From positions 88,437 to 152,436 of the forward strand of contig NZ_JOFH01000017.1 of assembly GCF_000721235.1 (NCBI RefSeq): 64,000 nucleotides of DNA, read 5' to 3'. Origin of the DNA: Streptomyces olivaceus (GTDB lineage Bacteria > Actinomycetota > Actinomycetes > Streptomycetales > Streptomycetaceae). A program made the position numbers and the translations under genes. This document shows positions 17,010-26,164 of this stretch, in pieces. The notes below the pieces were generated by a model, which ran no database searches, had not been told where the DNA came from, and saw nothing but the letters and a program-made list of their open reading frames with translations. Within the stretch, counting starts at the first letter, position 1; every line of letters begins with the position of its first letter.

Positions 17010-18374
17010 TCATGGAGCTCGGCGCCCGGCATCACCCGGCACGGGTGAGCTGGCCGCAGGTCCCGCGGCTGCCGCCAGGACCGCCATGACGATCAGGGCG
17101 GCTGAGGTGATCCCGAGGACGAGCGCCACCGTGGTGACCGTGGTGTCGTTCCAGAGCAACAAGGTCAACGCTCCCGCCGTGAGGACGGCGCCGGTGGCCC
17201 ACGTCCGGTGCTTCGCCAGCAGACGTCCCGTGGACCCGGTGTCCACACCACTTCGGTGCAGGGCCCGGCCGGCGGCGGCCGTGGCACGTACGGCCGCCCC
17301 TCGGGCGGCACGGGCGGCGCGCCCGGGCCCGTACAGGTACGCGGCCAGCGCGGTGACCACCGCGACGACCAGCAGCGTGCGGGTGCTGTCGTGCAGGAAC
17401 CGGACGAACGTGTCGTAGACGGTCGCCGCCGCGTCGGGCGGCAGCGTCGCGGGCGGTACCGAGTCCAGGTAGGCCCCGCGCACCACCGCCAGGGCCACGA
17501 GCAGCAGCGCCATCATCGCCCCGACACCGGTCGCGGTGGCCATCAGCATCACACGGTGGGCGGGTGCGGTCCACACGGCGAGCGCGGCCAGGACGGTGGT
17601 CAGCACGGGCAGCCAGACGCCGACGACGTTCAGCAGCCGCATCAAGTCCTGCGCCTTGCCCAGCTGCTCCGACTCGAACAGCGTGACCGTCCGGTCGCTG
17701 TCCGGGATCGCGGCGGCGGCCTTGTCGAAGCCCGCGTCGGCCAGCCGCGCCTGTACTTGATCGACGACCTCCCCCACGTTCAGCAGGACGGAGCCCTCCC
17801 CGATACTCAGAGCACCCCGCCCTTCACCGGTGAGCATGTGTACCACCGCGGCGTGCGACCGCTGGTTGGCCCCCTCCCACGCTCGCCGGAAGACATCGCT
17901 GGTGACCACGCCGCTGACGGTGGCCTCGGCGGTGGACCGTACGGCGTCGCGCAGTGGGGCTTCCAGGGACTCGGCGCCGTCCACGATGCGGGGCGGTGCC
18001 CCGGCCTCCCGGAGCGTGGCAGCGAGCGAGTCGGTCACCGCCTTCACGTCCACCTGTGCCACCACCCGGTCGGTGAGCCGGTCGGTCAAGGCGTCCTGCA
18101 CGGCCGGCGCGGACGCCAGCGGCGCCACGGTCGCCACGTACCGGTCGGTGTCGGAGACGGTGTCTTGCACCCAGGCCGCGACCACGGCCAAGGGGGCGAG
18201 CAACAGAGTCAGCAGGAGAAGGACCGAGGAGCCGGCCACGCGGGCCCGCCGGTGGCGTACCGACGCCTGCCGGCGCAGAAGCTCGTACTCCGCCCGCTCA
18301 CCGGCCGACAGGGCGGGGGAGCGGTCGCCAGGCCCGCCGGAGCCGGGCGCTCCGGCCGGGGTGCTCGGGGCCAT
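17010..18374 (-). CDS. Large integral membrane protein, hypothetical
   Basis: This 454-residue protein has a cytoplasmic N-terminus (ERAEYELLRRQASVRHRRAR), one helix at about 45-70, an extracytoplasmic segment of about 180 residues with repeated charged helices (DTDRYVATVAPLASAPAVQD, DVFRRAWEGANQRSHAAVV), then four further helices. This layout is typical of a conserved actinobacterial membrane family without known function. The ATG at 18374 with AAGGA upstream is preferred over a GTG five codons earlier. It is transcribed with the HdeD-like gene 25 bp upstream. Confidence 0.78.
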   Translation of the reverse strand: MAPSTPAGAPGSGGPGDRSPALSAGERAEYELLRRQASVRHRRARVAGSSVLLLLTLLLAPLAVVAAWVQDTVSDTDRYVATVAPLASAPAVQDALTDRLTDRVVAQVDVKAVTDSLAATLREAGAPPRIVDGAESLEAPLRDAVRSTAEATVSGVVTSDVFRRAWEGANQRSHAAVVHMLTGEGRGALSIGEGSVLLNVGEVVDQVQARLADAGFDKAAAAIPDSDRTVTLFESEQLGKAQDLMRLLNVVGVWLPVLTTVLAALAVWTAPAHRVMLMATATGVGAMMALLLVALAVVRGAYLDSVPPATLPPDAAATVYDTFVRFLHDSTRTLLVVAVVTALAAYLYGPGRAARAARGAAVRATAAAGRALHRSGVDTGSTGRLLAKHRTWATGAVLTAGALTLLLWNDTTVTTVALVLGITSAALIVMAVLAAAAGPAASSPVPGDAGRRAP

Positions 18375-18399
18375 CGATGTTCCTTCCACCGGCCCGTGG

Positions 18400-19056
18400 T
18401 CAGGTCATGGCTGCGGGCGTTCCTGCCTTCGGCGGGCGTGCCCCGCGCAGCGCGGACCGCCACCCCAGGGCGGCCACCGCCTCGGCCAGCCCCAGCAGGA
18501 CCAGCCACAGGCCGAGAAGCCGGGTCAGGGCACGGGCCGACTCCGCGGGCAGCGCGAGGACGACGATCCCGGCGACGACCGCCAGTACCGCCATCCCCAT
18601 GACCAGGCCGCGGTGCGGCAGATTCTGGGTGACCAGGGCGGTGTAGAGGGTGAGGATGCCGGACACCAGCCAGACCATGCCGACGATCAGTGACAGCGCG
18701 GCGATGGTCTGCAGCGGGTTGCGCAGACACAGCACCCCGGCCAGCAGGTACAGCACGGTCAGCAGAAGCCCGGGCAGCCGCTCGTGTCCCTCCCGCGCGA
18801 AGACGGCTACGAACCGGAACACACCGGTCAGCAGCAGGTACAGGCCGACGAGGACGGCCAGGACGTGCAGGGTCGCCTCCGGCCAGACCAGGACCAGGAC
18901 GCCGGGGACCAGCGTGGCGACGGCCGATCCCATGAGCCAGGTCCAGGACCGGCCGAGCCGGGTGAGGACGTGCGCAGGGTCGTCCATGGCTCCGGGGACC
19001 GCCCCGCCGGACCCGCCACCCCGGCCCGGGGGTCCCGCATCTCGGGGCACGGTCAT
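18400..19056 (-). CDS. HdeD-like (DUF308) membrane protein
   Basis: This 218-residue protein has six membrane helices arranged as three hairpins (for example SAVATLVPGVLVLVWPEATL and LLGLWLVLLGLAEAVAALGW), the DUF308/HdeD pattern, whose founding member is an acid-stress membrane protein of enterobacteria. The ATG at 19056 is preceded by GAGGAGG. It is the first gene of the envelope operon and is divergent from the K+ channel gene, with a strong hairpin between. Stress-linked function is inferred. Confidence 0.87.
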   Translation of the reverse strand: MTVPRDAGPPGRGGGSGGAVPGAMDDPAHVLTRLGRSWTWLMGSAVATLVPGVLVLVWPEATLHVLAVLVGLYLLLTGVFRFVAVFAREGHERLPGLLLTVLYLLAGVLCLRNPLQTIAALSLIVGMVWLVSGILTLYTALVTQNLPHRGLVMGMAVLAVVAGIVVLALPAESARALTRLLGLWLVLLGLAEAVAALGWRSALRGARPPKAGTPAAMT

Positions 19057-19165
19057 GGCGCCTCCTCGTGGACCGGCCGGTCGCCGCCGGGCCGCCCGGT
19101 GGGGACAGCCCGTGAGCACCGCAGGACTGATAGGTGTCCGTTTCAGGGTCGGGGCCGGCACCGAG

Positions 19166-19198
19166 GGCCGGGATCACCCGTCAGGGGTGATCCCGGCC
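19166..19198. promoter_or_regulatory. 14-bp perfect hairpin upstream of the channel gene
   Basis: GGCCGGGATCACCC and its exact complement flank a 5-nt loop. It lies between two divergent genes, 73 bp before the channel start, so it is not an ordinary end-of-gene terminator. It could be an attenuator or leader structure. Confidence 0.55.
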
Positions 19199-19270
19199 TG
19201 ACGGCGTGGCAGTGAGGTGGGATTCGGGAACACCTGTCCACCGGGCCCGGACGAGACGAAGAGACGTGAA

Positions 19271-19903
19271 ATGAGCGATACCACCTCAGGAGGCGGCAAG
19301 GGCCGCACCTCGTCAGGACCGCCCCCACGTGGCGGGCACCGTTCTCGCCGAGCCGCCGGGGCGATCACGGTCGTGCGCGCTGTGTCCGTCGCCGTCGGGC
19401 TCGTCACCGCCTACTACCTGCTGCCGCTGGACGAGCGGCTCACGGCCGGTACAGCGGTGCTGCTGGTGTGCGGCCTGCTCGCGGTCCTCCTGGTGTTCTG
19501 CTGGGAAGTGCGGGCCATCGCACGTTCCCCTCATCCGCGTCTGCGAGCCATCGAGGGCCTGGCCGCGACCCTGGTGCTCTTTCTGGTCCTCTTCGCCGGC
19601 TCCTACTACCTGCTGGAGCGCTCCGCGCCCGGCTCGTTCAGCGAGCCGCTGAACAGGACGGACGCGCTGTACTTCACCCTGACCACCTTCGCCACCGTCG
19701 GCTTCGGCGACATCACGGCACGCTCCCAGACCGGGCGAGTGCTCACGATGGCCCAGATGACGGGAGGGCTGCTGCTGGTCGGTGTCGCCGCCCGGATCCT
19801 GGCGAGCGCGGTGCAGGCAGGACTGAACCGCCAGCGCCGAGGGGCGACGGCGCCGCCGCGTTCCGCAGCCGGGTCCGTGGAAGAACCGGAGGCCGGACCA
19901 TGA
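19271..19903 (+). CDS. Two-pore-type potassium channel protein
   Basis: This 210-residue ion-channel protein has two N-terminal helices (about 33-50 and 60-78), then an outer helix, a pore loop with selectivity filter TVGFGD (142-147) and an inner helix (TGGLLLVGVAARILASAV). The filter marks a K+-selective channel; each chain gives one pore repeat and four would assemble. There is no RCK or cyclic-nucleotide domain, so gating is not evident. The ATG at 19271 is the conserved start. Its stop overlaps the next start (ATGA at 19900-19903), coupling it to the DUF2252 gene. Confidence 0.88.
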   Translation: MSDTTSGGGKGRTSSGPPPRGGHRSRRAAGAITVVRAVSVAVGLVTAYYLLPLDERLTAGTAVLLVCGLLAVLLVFCWEVRAIARSPHPRLRAIEGLAATLVLFLVLFAGSYYLLERSAPGSFSEPLNRTDALYFTLTTFATVGFGDITARSQTGRVLTMAQMTGGLLLVGVAARILASAVQAGLNRQRRGATAPPRSAAGSVEEPEAGP

Positions 19904-21309
19904 CGATACCCAGCGTCTTCACCGCCTCCCTGCCACCCGCCGAGCGAGCCGCGTACGGCAGGAAGGCCCGTAAGCGGGCCTCGCGTTCGTGTCACGGCTG
20001 GTACGAGACGGGACAACGACGAGGCGATCCGGTCGACCTGCTGGAGCGCCAGTCCGGCGAGCGTGTCCCGGCCCTGGTGCCCATCCGCTACGGCCGTATG
20101 CTGGAGTCGCCGTTCCGCTTCTACCGCGGCGCGGCAGCGATCATGGCGGCGGACCTGGCGCCCCTTCCCGGCAGCGGACTCCAGGTGCAACTGTGCGGGG
20201 ACGCACACCCGTTGAATTTCCGGCTTCTGGCCTCACCGGAGCGCCGCCTGGTCTTCGACATCAACGACTTCGACGAGACGCTGCCAGGTCCCTTCGAATG
20301 GGATGTCAAACGTCTTGCGGCCGGGTTCGTGATCGCGGCCCGGTCGAACGGCTTCTCGTCCACGGAACAGGACCGCACCGTACGGGCCTGTGTGCGGGCC
20401 TACCGGCAGCGCATGCGGGGATTCGCCGGCATGCCGACCCTGGACATCTGGTACGCCCAGGACGACGCCGACCACGTACGGCGACTGCTGGCGACGGAGG
20501 CCGCGGGGGAAGCGGAGCACCGGCTCAGGATCGCGGCTGTGAAGGCCCGTACACGCACCCACATGCGAGCGTTCGCGAAACTCACCCGCGTCACGGCCGA
20601 AGGCCGGCGCATCACCCCCGACCCGCCGCTGATCACCCCGCTCGCCGATCTGCTCACCGACCCTGCCGAAGCCGGACGGGAGGAGGAACTGCGGTCCGTC
20701 GTGAAGGGCTACGCACGGTCACTGCCGCCCGAGCGCCGGCACCTGCTGCGCCACTACCGGCTCGTGGACATGGCCCGCAAAGTGGTCGGCGTCGGCAGCG
20801 TAGGAACCCGCTGCTGGGTACTGCTCCTGCTCGGCAGGGACGACGACGACCCCCTGCTGCTCCAGGCCAAGGAAGCCTCGGAATCGGTGCTGGCGGCCCA
20901 CACGGGCGGCGAACGCCACGCGAACCAGGGCCGCCGGGTCGTGACCGGCCAACGCCTGATCCAGACAACCAGCGACATCTTCCTCGGCTGGACGCACGTC
21001 ACCGGCCTCGACGGGAAGGGTCGGGACTTCTACGTGCGTCAACTGTGGGACTGGAAGGGCATCGCGCGACCAGAGACCATGGGACCCGACCTGCTCTCCC
21101 GCTTCGCCCGGCTGTGTGGAGCCTGCCTGGCCAGAGCCCACGCCCGCTCCGGCGACCCCATCGCGCTCGCGGCGTACCTGGGTGGCAGCGACCGCTTCGA
21201 CCGCGCGCTCACCGAGTTCGCCCACGCCTACGCCGACCAGAACGAACGCGACCACGAAGCCCTGACGGCGGCCTGCCGCTCCGGCCGGATCACGGCCGCC
21301 CGGGTGTGA
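19900..21309 (+). CDS. DUF2252 family protein
   Basis: This 469-residue DUF2252 protein has the typical blocks RYGRMLESPFRFYRGAAAIM, QLCGDAHPLNFRLL (Gly-Asp-x-His-x-x-Asn), FDINDFDETLPGPFEWDVKR and VGVGSVGTRCWVLLL. These match a protein-kinase-like/aminoglycoside-phosphotransferase-like fold: the DAHPLNF and DINDFDE blocks sit where the catalytic Asp-Asn and metal-binding Asp would be, so a kinase activity is possible but unproven. Start coupled by ATGA to the K+ channel gene, which suggests a joint role. Confidence 0.88.
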   Translation: MTIPSVFTASLPPAERAAYGRKARKRASRSCHGWYETGQRRGDPVDLLERQSGERVPALVPIRYGRMLESPFRFYRGAAAIMAADLAPLPGSGLQVQLCGDAHPLNFRLLASPERRLVFDINDFDETLPGPFEWDVKRLAAGFVIAARSNGFSSTEQDRTVRACVRAYRQRMRGFAGMPTLDIWYAQDDADHVRRLLATEAAGEAEHRLRIAAVKARTRTHMRAFAKLTRVTAEGRRITPDPPLITPLADLLTDPAEAGREEELRSVVKGYARSLPPERRHLLRHYRLVDMARKVVGVGSVGTRCWVLLLLGRDDDDPLLLQAKEASESVLAAHTGGERHANQGRRVVTGQRLIQTTSDIFLGWTHVTGLDGKGRDFYVRQLWDWKGIARPETMGPDLLSRFARLCGACLARAHARSGDPIALAAYLGGSDRFDRALTEFAHAYADQNERDHEALTAACRSGRITAARV

Positions 21310-21357
21310 GGCCGGCCGTGGAACGACGAGCGGGCCGACGCACACCGTCCGCGGGCG

Positions 21358-21555
21358 TCATTCCGGGAGTTGCCGCATCTCCATGACGCGCAGTCCCAGT
21401 GACTGGCAGCGGGTGAGCAGCCCGTACAAATGGGCCTCGTCGATCACCGTGCCGAACAGAACGGTCTGGCCGGACATGACGACGTGCTCCAGCTCCGGGA
21501 ACGCGTTGGCCAGCGTCTCCGACAGGTGTCCCTCGATGCGGATCTCGTAGCGCAC
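21358..21555 (-). CDS. Small conserved protein, function unknown
   Basis: This 65-residue protein starts at GTG 21555 with GGAGGG upstream. It has an alternating strand/helix pattern (YEIRIEGHLSETLANAFP, TVLFGTVIDEAHLYGLLTRC, GLRVMEMRQLPE) of a compact ferredoxin-like fold. Similar small proteins are frequent in streptomycetes next to stress genes, without known function. It is convergent with DUF2252. Confidence 0.75.
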   Translation of the reverse strand: MRYEIRIEGHLSETLANAFPELEHVVMSGQTVLFGTVIDEAHLYGLLTRCQSLGLRVMEMRQLPE

Positions 21556-21697
21556 GAGCGGTCCCTCCACCGGACGGGGCTCGGGACACCGTCCGGGGCT
21601 CCGGGGCGGACATTGTTCTGTGCGACGATCCTGCGCCTTCTCACCCCCCGGCGCCCTCACCCGGTACAGGTGACTCCGGCCGCAGTGCCAGTGCCTT

Positions 21698-22231
21698 TCA
21701 GTGCGTCACTGCGATCTTGACGACGACGATCGCCAGACCGAGCAGTACATTGACCGTCGCCGTGGTGGCCATCAGCCGCAGTGGGGCGCCCGCGCGGTGT
21801 GCCGCGGCGAGGGACCAGCCCACCTGCCCGGTGACGGCGACGGACAGCGCCAGCCACAGGGTGCCCTGGACGTCCAGCCCCAGCACGGGGCTGACGGCGA
21901 TCGCCGCGGCCGGAGGCACGGCGGCCTTCACGATGGGCCACTCCTCGCGGCACACCCGCAGGATCACCCGCCGGTCCGGAGGGCGCCGCGCCAGACGCGC
22001 ACCGAACAGTTCGGCGTGGACGTGGGCGATCCAGAACACCAGGCTGGTGAGCAACAGCAGCAGAACCAGTTCGGCGCGGGGGAACGAGCCCAGGGCGCCG
22101 GCGCCGATCACGACGGAGGCCGCGAGCATGGACCCGTAGACACCGCCGGTGTAGTCCGCGTGGGCCCGGTGCGCGGCCCGCCGCTCCCGCCGGTCCGTGG
22201 ATCGCCCTGTCCCGGTCTCGCCCGCGGTCAC
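21698..22231 (-). CDS. Hypothetical integral membrane protein
   Basis: This 177-residue protein has about five helices: MLAASVVIGAGALGS, LVLLLLLTSLVFWIAHVHAE, IVKAAVPPAAAIAVSPVLG, LWLALSVAVTGQVGWSLA and LMATTATVNVLLGLAIVVVK. The motif FWIAHVHAELFGAR after helix 2 is a visible hallmark of an actinobacterial family without known function. The GTG at 22231 has AAGGAG upstream. It follows the MFS gene by 17 bp on the same strand and is probably co-transcribed with it. Confidence 0.78.
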   Translation of the reverse strand: MTAGETGTGRSTDRRERRAAHRAHADYTGGVYGSMLAASVVIGAGALGSFPRAELVLLLLLTSLVFWIAHVHAELFGARLARRPPDRRVILRVCREEWPIVKAAVPPAAAIAVSPVLGLDVQGTLWLALSVAVTGQVGWSLAAAHRAGAPLRLMATTATVNVLLGLAIVVVKIAVTH

Positions 22232-22248
22232 CTGTGTCTCCTTCGAGT

Positions 22249-23892
22249 TCAGCCCGTCGGCCCGGACGGTTCGGCTGTCCGGTTCCCAGCACCGGGTTCG
22301 GGCTCGGGTTCGGACGGGCGGCCTGCTCGGGCGGTCGGAAGGTGTGCGGTGACCAGGAAGCTCGCGAGCGCGACGCCGCCCGTGGCCAGGATCGCCGCCT
22401 TCAGCCCGTCCAACTGGGCGGAGGCGTAGGAGTCCGTCACGGCGTCGACCTCGGACGGCGGCAGCCCGGCTTCCTCGGCCGCGGAACGCACCTGCTCGGT
22501 CGGGACGAAGGTGATGCCGGCCTCCAGACGGACCCCGACCTCGTCCCGGGCGGCCGGGGACAGCCGGGGGTCGTCCGCGACCTGGGTGGTGAAGGCGCCT
22601 GCCAGTGCGCCGACCAGTATGGAGCCGATGAGCGCGGTGCCCAGCGACGAGCCCAGATTCTGGGCCGTGAACTGCAGCCCTCCGGCCTCGCTGCGTTCCT
22701 CCTCACCGACACCGGACTGCACGACGTTGCCGAGCTGCGAGGCGAGCAGTCCGACGCCCACCCCGAGCACGGCCATCGCCCCGGCGAACTGGGCGTCGTC
22801 GATGACCGGGTCGATCGTGGCGAGCAGCCACACGACGGCCGCCGCCAGAATCGCCAGGGCCAGCCGCACCACCCGGCGCGGTCCCATCCTGTGCCCCAGC
22901 GCGGACCCGCACAGGGAGGTCACCAGCATGGTGGCCGACACCGGCAGCAGGCGCAGCCCGGTCTGGAAGGCGTTGAAACCCTGCACCACCTGGAGGTAGA
23001 GCGGGATGGCGAAGAACAGGCCGAGGAGGATGAGGTTCTGGCTGAGCAGGGTTGTCAGGCCGGCCCGCAGTACGGGTCTGCCCAGCAGGGACAGGTGCAC
23101 CAGAGGGTCGGTGCCCCGGGCCTCTCGGCGCCCTTCCCAGACCCGGAACAGGGCCAGCACGGCGATTCCGGCAGCGATGACGAACAGGGTGGGGGAGAAG
23201 CCCAGGACGGTGAAAGGTGGGTTGCGGGGATCGACCCAGCCCCAGGTGCTGCTCTGCAGCACCCCGAGTACGCCCAGTCCCAGCCCGACGGCGGAGAGCG
23301 CCGCGCCGACTCCGTCCAGCCGGGGGCGCTGCGCGGCCGGGATGGGTGTCGCGATCACCCGCCGGCACAGCAGCACGGCCACGACGACGAGTACCTCACC
23401 GGCGAAGACCAGCCGCCAGGTGAGGTAGGTCGTCATCCAGCCGCCCAGCAGTGGGCCGACCGCGATCCCGGCGCCGGCGAGCCCTCCGACGACCGCGTAG
23501 GCGATAGCGCGGTCCCGTCCGCGGTACGACTCCGCGACCAGGGCGGCCATGGCCGGCAGCACCATCGCGGCCCCGAGCCCCTCGATGACGGACCAGCCCA
23601 GCGTGAGCACCCACAGGCTGGGTGCCACGGCGGTCACGGCCGACCCGACCCCGTAGACGGCCATTCCCGTCAGGAACATGCGCCGCCGTCCCAGGATGTC
23701 CCCGAAGCGGCCGCCGATGAGCATGAAAGCGGCCATGACCAGCGCGTACAGGGTGATGACGGCTTGGATGGCGGTGACCTCCGTGTCGAAGTCCTCGACC
23801 AACTGGCTGATCGACACGTTCATCACGGACGTGTCCAGAACCATCAGGAACTGGGCCGTACCGAGGACTGCCAGGGCCCGCCAGTGCTTCAC
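22249..23892 (-). CDS. MFS transporter of the DHA2 (EmrB/QacA) type
   Basis: This 547-residue drug:H+ antiporter has fourteen predicted helices. Motif D1/C signature residues are visible (FLMVLDTSVMNVSISQL in helix 1, GRFGDILGRRRMF as motif A, and GLAGAGIAVGPLLGGWM as motif C). It should export drugs or secondary metabolites. The GTG at 23892 is preceded by GAGGTGAG. It is followed by a small membrane protein and preceded by a split LAL regulator whose stop lies 97 bp away, so that regulator may once have controlled the pump. Confidence 0.9.
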   Translation of the reverse strand: MKHWRALAVLGTAQFLMVLDTSVMNVSISQLVEDFDTEVTAIQAVITLYALVMAAFMLIGGRFGDILGRRRMFLTGMAVYGVGSAVTAVAPSLWVLTLGWSVIEGLGAAMVLPAMAALVAESYRGRDRAIAYAVVGGLAGAGIAVGPLLGGWMTTYLTWRLVFAGEVLVVVAVLLCRRVIATPIPAAQRPRLDGVGAALSAVGLGLGVLGVLQSSTWGWVDPRNPPFTVLGFSPTLFVIAAGIAVLALFRVWEGRREARGTDPLVHLSLLGRPVLRAGLTTLLSQNLILLGLFFAIPLYLQVVQGFNAFQTGLRLLPVSATMLVTSLCGSALGHRMGPRRVVRLALAILAAAVVWLLATIDPVIDDAQFAGAMAVLGVGVGLLASQLGNVVQSGVGEEERSEAGGLQFTAQNLGSSLGTALIGSILVGALAGAFTTQVADDPRLSPAARDEVGVRLEAGITFVPTEQVRSAAEEAGLPPSEVDAVTDSYASAQLDGLKAAILATGGVALASFLVTAHLPTARAGRPSEPEPEPGAGNRTAEPSGPTG

Positions 23893-23989
23893 GTCGTCTC
23901 ACCTCGCCGGGTCGACCGGTGCGCTGCGGCACGTTCCTCCCATCGCACCTCTGCGGCGGCGCCGCGTGCCTCACCCCTCGCGGGGGAGG

Positions 23990-25642
23990 TCACAGGAGGC
24001 CGAGGTCGCGCGCCCGGCGTACGGCGTCGCTGCGCCGGTTCACCGCCAGCTTCCGGTAGGCGCTCTTGAGATGGGTCTTCACCGTGTTGACCGACACGTA
24101 GAGGTCGGCGGCGATCTCCTCCGCGGACATCATGCGGGCCAGCCGTCGCAACACGTCACGTTCGCGTCCGCTCAGTTCCACCGGCACCAGGAGCGCGGGG
24201 TCGGCTACGGGCTGCACCGGCTCGCCGTGCGTTTGTCGTCGGCCGGACGGGAGCCAGCCCTCGGTGAGCTCGTGCAGCGGGGCTGCGGCCAACAGCGGCT
24301 CGATCCAGCCTCCTGCCTGGAGGAAAGGACGCCGCAGTCGCTCGCGCCGGGCGTCGAGAAGCGCACGTGCGACGAGCCGGCGGGCGGTGACCGTGTCTCC
24401 CGACTCCTGCGCCACCCGGGCCCGCACCAGCGCCGCCCCCACGCTCACCGCGGGGCCGGTGCGTCCCTCGGAGCGAACGGCGCCGAGCAGTTCTGCCGCC
24501 GCGCGGGGACGCCCCGCGGCGACCTGGATCCCCGCCGCTTCGACGGCGCACACCGGTTGGTCGCCACCGACGCCTTGGAGAAGGCGCACGGCTTCGTCCG
24601 GCCGTCCGTCGGCGAGGCAGGCGGCGGAGCGGACGACCGCCGCGTGACTCTCCGCCCAGGGAGACGCCACTGCCGCGGACACGGCCGGATCCGCCGCCTC
24701 GGCAGCGGCGTCCGCTTCACCGCCGTCGAGGAGAAGGCGCGAGACGGTCATGGCCCGACCCGCCGTCGGTACCGGGTCGTGCTCCCGCGCCGGGAGCCGT
24801 GCCGTCTCGTCGAGCAGGACTCGGGCCCGGTCCAGTTCCTGTCGGTCCACGGCCACCGCGGCCAGGACCAGTCGGCCCAGGCCCGCGCCGGGGGGCCGGG
24901 GCAGACCCGCCCGCTCCGCCTCGGCCACCGCGGCCAGCGCCCTGCGTTCCGCCCGCCCGGGCCAGCCGCCCAGGTAGTCGAGCAGGGCCAGGTGCCCCAT
25001 CGACTCCGTCCGGGGCAGGACGGTGGCGGATCCGCCCGGGGCACTGGCCACACGGGTCAGTACGTCACGTGCGTCGTCGAAGCGTCCTTCCCACAGGCGG
25101 GCCGAACCCACGTGTGTCATCAGCAGGGCGGTCAGTTCCGGGTGCTCGTCCAGCAGGTGGTCAGGCAGGTCCTGGCGCAGCGCCTCGGCCGTCGCGGCGG
25201 CCTGCTCGGCCCGTGGAGGGCATCCGGTGAGCCGGGCGGCGAGCGCCTCCAGCAGCGCCCAGCTCAGCCGGGCCGCCGCCAGGACGGGAGACTCCTCGGT
25301 CGCGGAGAGCTGTTCCTGGGCCCGTCGCAGCCAGCCCAGCCCTTGATCGAGGTCGCGTCGGTCCAATGCCCCGGCCGCCCGCACGAGGTCGCTCGCCGGG
25401 CTCCTTGCTTCGGGCCCCATGCCGGTGAAGAGCTGGGCCAGAGCGTCCGAGCGCAGGCCCGTGAAGAGCTGCCCGATCGCAAGGTCATTGACGAGCGCGC
25501 CGGCGGCCAGGTCGAAGTCGCCGCCCGCGGCTCCATGGACGAGCGTCTCTGGGAGGAAGCCGGAACGGCGTAGCCATCGCGCGGCTCGCAGGTGCAGCTC
25601 CGCTTCCGCACCGGGCAGGCGTTCGCGCAGATGGGCCCTTAG
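23990..25642 (-). pseudogene. LAL (MalT-type) LuxR regulator, 3' half after IS insertion
   Basis: This fragment encodes the C-terminal 550 residues of a large ATP-binding LuxR regulator: tetratricopeptide-like repeats (LNDHLLADGLRAHLRERLPG onward) and a C-terminal LuxR helix-turn-helix (LSGRERDVLRRLARMM, AEEIAADLYVSVNTVKTHLK). The frame is open up to the insertion point at 25642. Removing the mobile element and one CTTAG copy fuses it in frame to the N-terminal half at 28548-29605, reading LFREILRAHLRERLPG, for 901 residues in total. An internal ATG at 25420 could still give a free C-terminal protein. Confidence 0.9.
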
Positions 25643-25662
25643 GCCGTCCGCCAGTAGGTGAT
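25642..25662 (+). repeat. Left terminal inverted repeat of the passenger IS
   Basis: Begins GGCCGTCCGCCAGTAGGT. It matches the complement of the right end over CGTCCGCCAGTAGGT plus scattered outer bases. Confidence 0.85.
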
Positions 25663-25693
25663 CGTTCAGCGCCTGCGGGGTCCTCCGTCGGCG

Positions 25694-26083
25694 TCAGGGA
25701 GCTGGTGCCGTGGCGGCGTCGTAGGTGGCGCGGGCGGCGGTGATGTCGGCTCGGTGGTGTTCCGCCCAGCCGACGAGCTCGGTGAGGGTTGCGTGGAGTT
25801 CGCGGGCCATGGGCGTGAGGCTGTATTCCACCTTGGGTGGCACGGTGGGGTAGACGGTCCGGATGAGCAGGCCGTCGCGTTCCAGCTTGCGCAGGTTCAA
25901 GGTGAGCATGCGTCGGCTGATGCCTTCGATGCTGCGTTCCAACTCGGTGAACCGGACCGGCCCGTGTACGGCGGCGACGAGGATTCCGATGCTCCATTTG
26001 CCCGCGACGTGGTCGAGGACCTCGGTGATCGGGCATGCCTCGTTGCCGACCTGGTCGGACACACCGGTGTGACTGCGTGACAT
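25694..26083 (-). CDS. HxlR-family transcriptional regulator (IS passenger)
   Basis: This 129-residue winged-helix HxlR regulator has the N-terminal Cys17 in the CPITEVLDHVAGKWSIGIL signature, then RFTELERSIEGISRRMLTLNL as the recognition region and a wing ending in EYSLTPMAREL. HxlR proteins often sense aldehydes, quinones or disulfide stress through this Cys. It is divergent from the MFS pump in the same element, with a palindromic site between, so it most likely regulates the pump and itself. It was carried in with the element. Confidence 0.92.
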   Translation of the reverse strand: MSRSHTGVSDQVGNEACPITEVLDHVAGKWSIGILVAAVHGPVRFTELERSIEGISRRMLTLNLRKLERDGLLIRTVYPTVPPKVEYSLTPMARELHATLTELVGWAEHHRADITAARATYDAATAPAP

Positions 26084-26112
26084 GAAAGTGCCTCCTTCCG
26101 CAGCGCGTCATG

Positions 26113-26136
26113 GTTACAGAAGATGGCTGCTGTAAC
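26113..26136. promoter_or_regulatory. HxlR operator candidate
   Basis: GTTACAG and CTGTAAC are separated by 10 nt, midway between the hxlR-like and MFS starts. It covers an alternative ATG at 26123, which supports the MFS start at 26165 downstream. Confidence 0.65.
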
Positions 26137-26164
26137 AAGTCGTGCACCATTGGAAGGGGTTCCC

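Noticed and set aside
22234..24069. 611-residue plus-strand frame
   Set aside because: Antisense of the MFS transporter; Gly/Gln/Arg/His-rich without domains.
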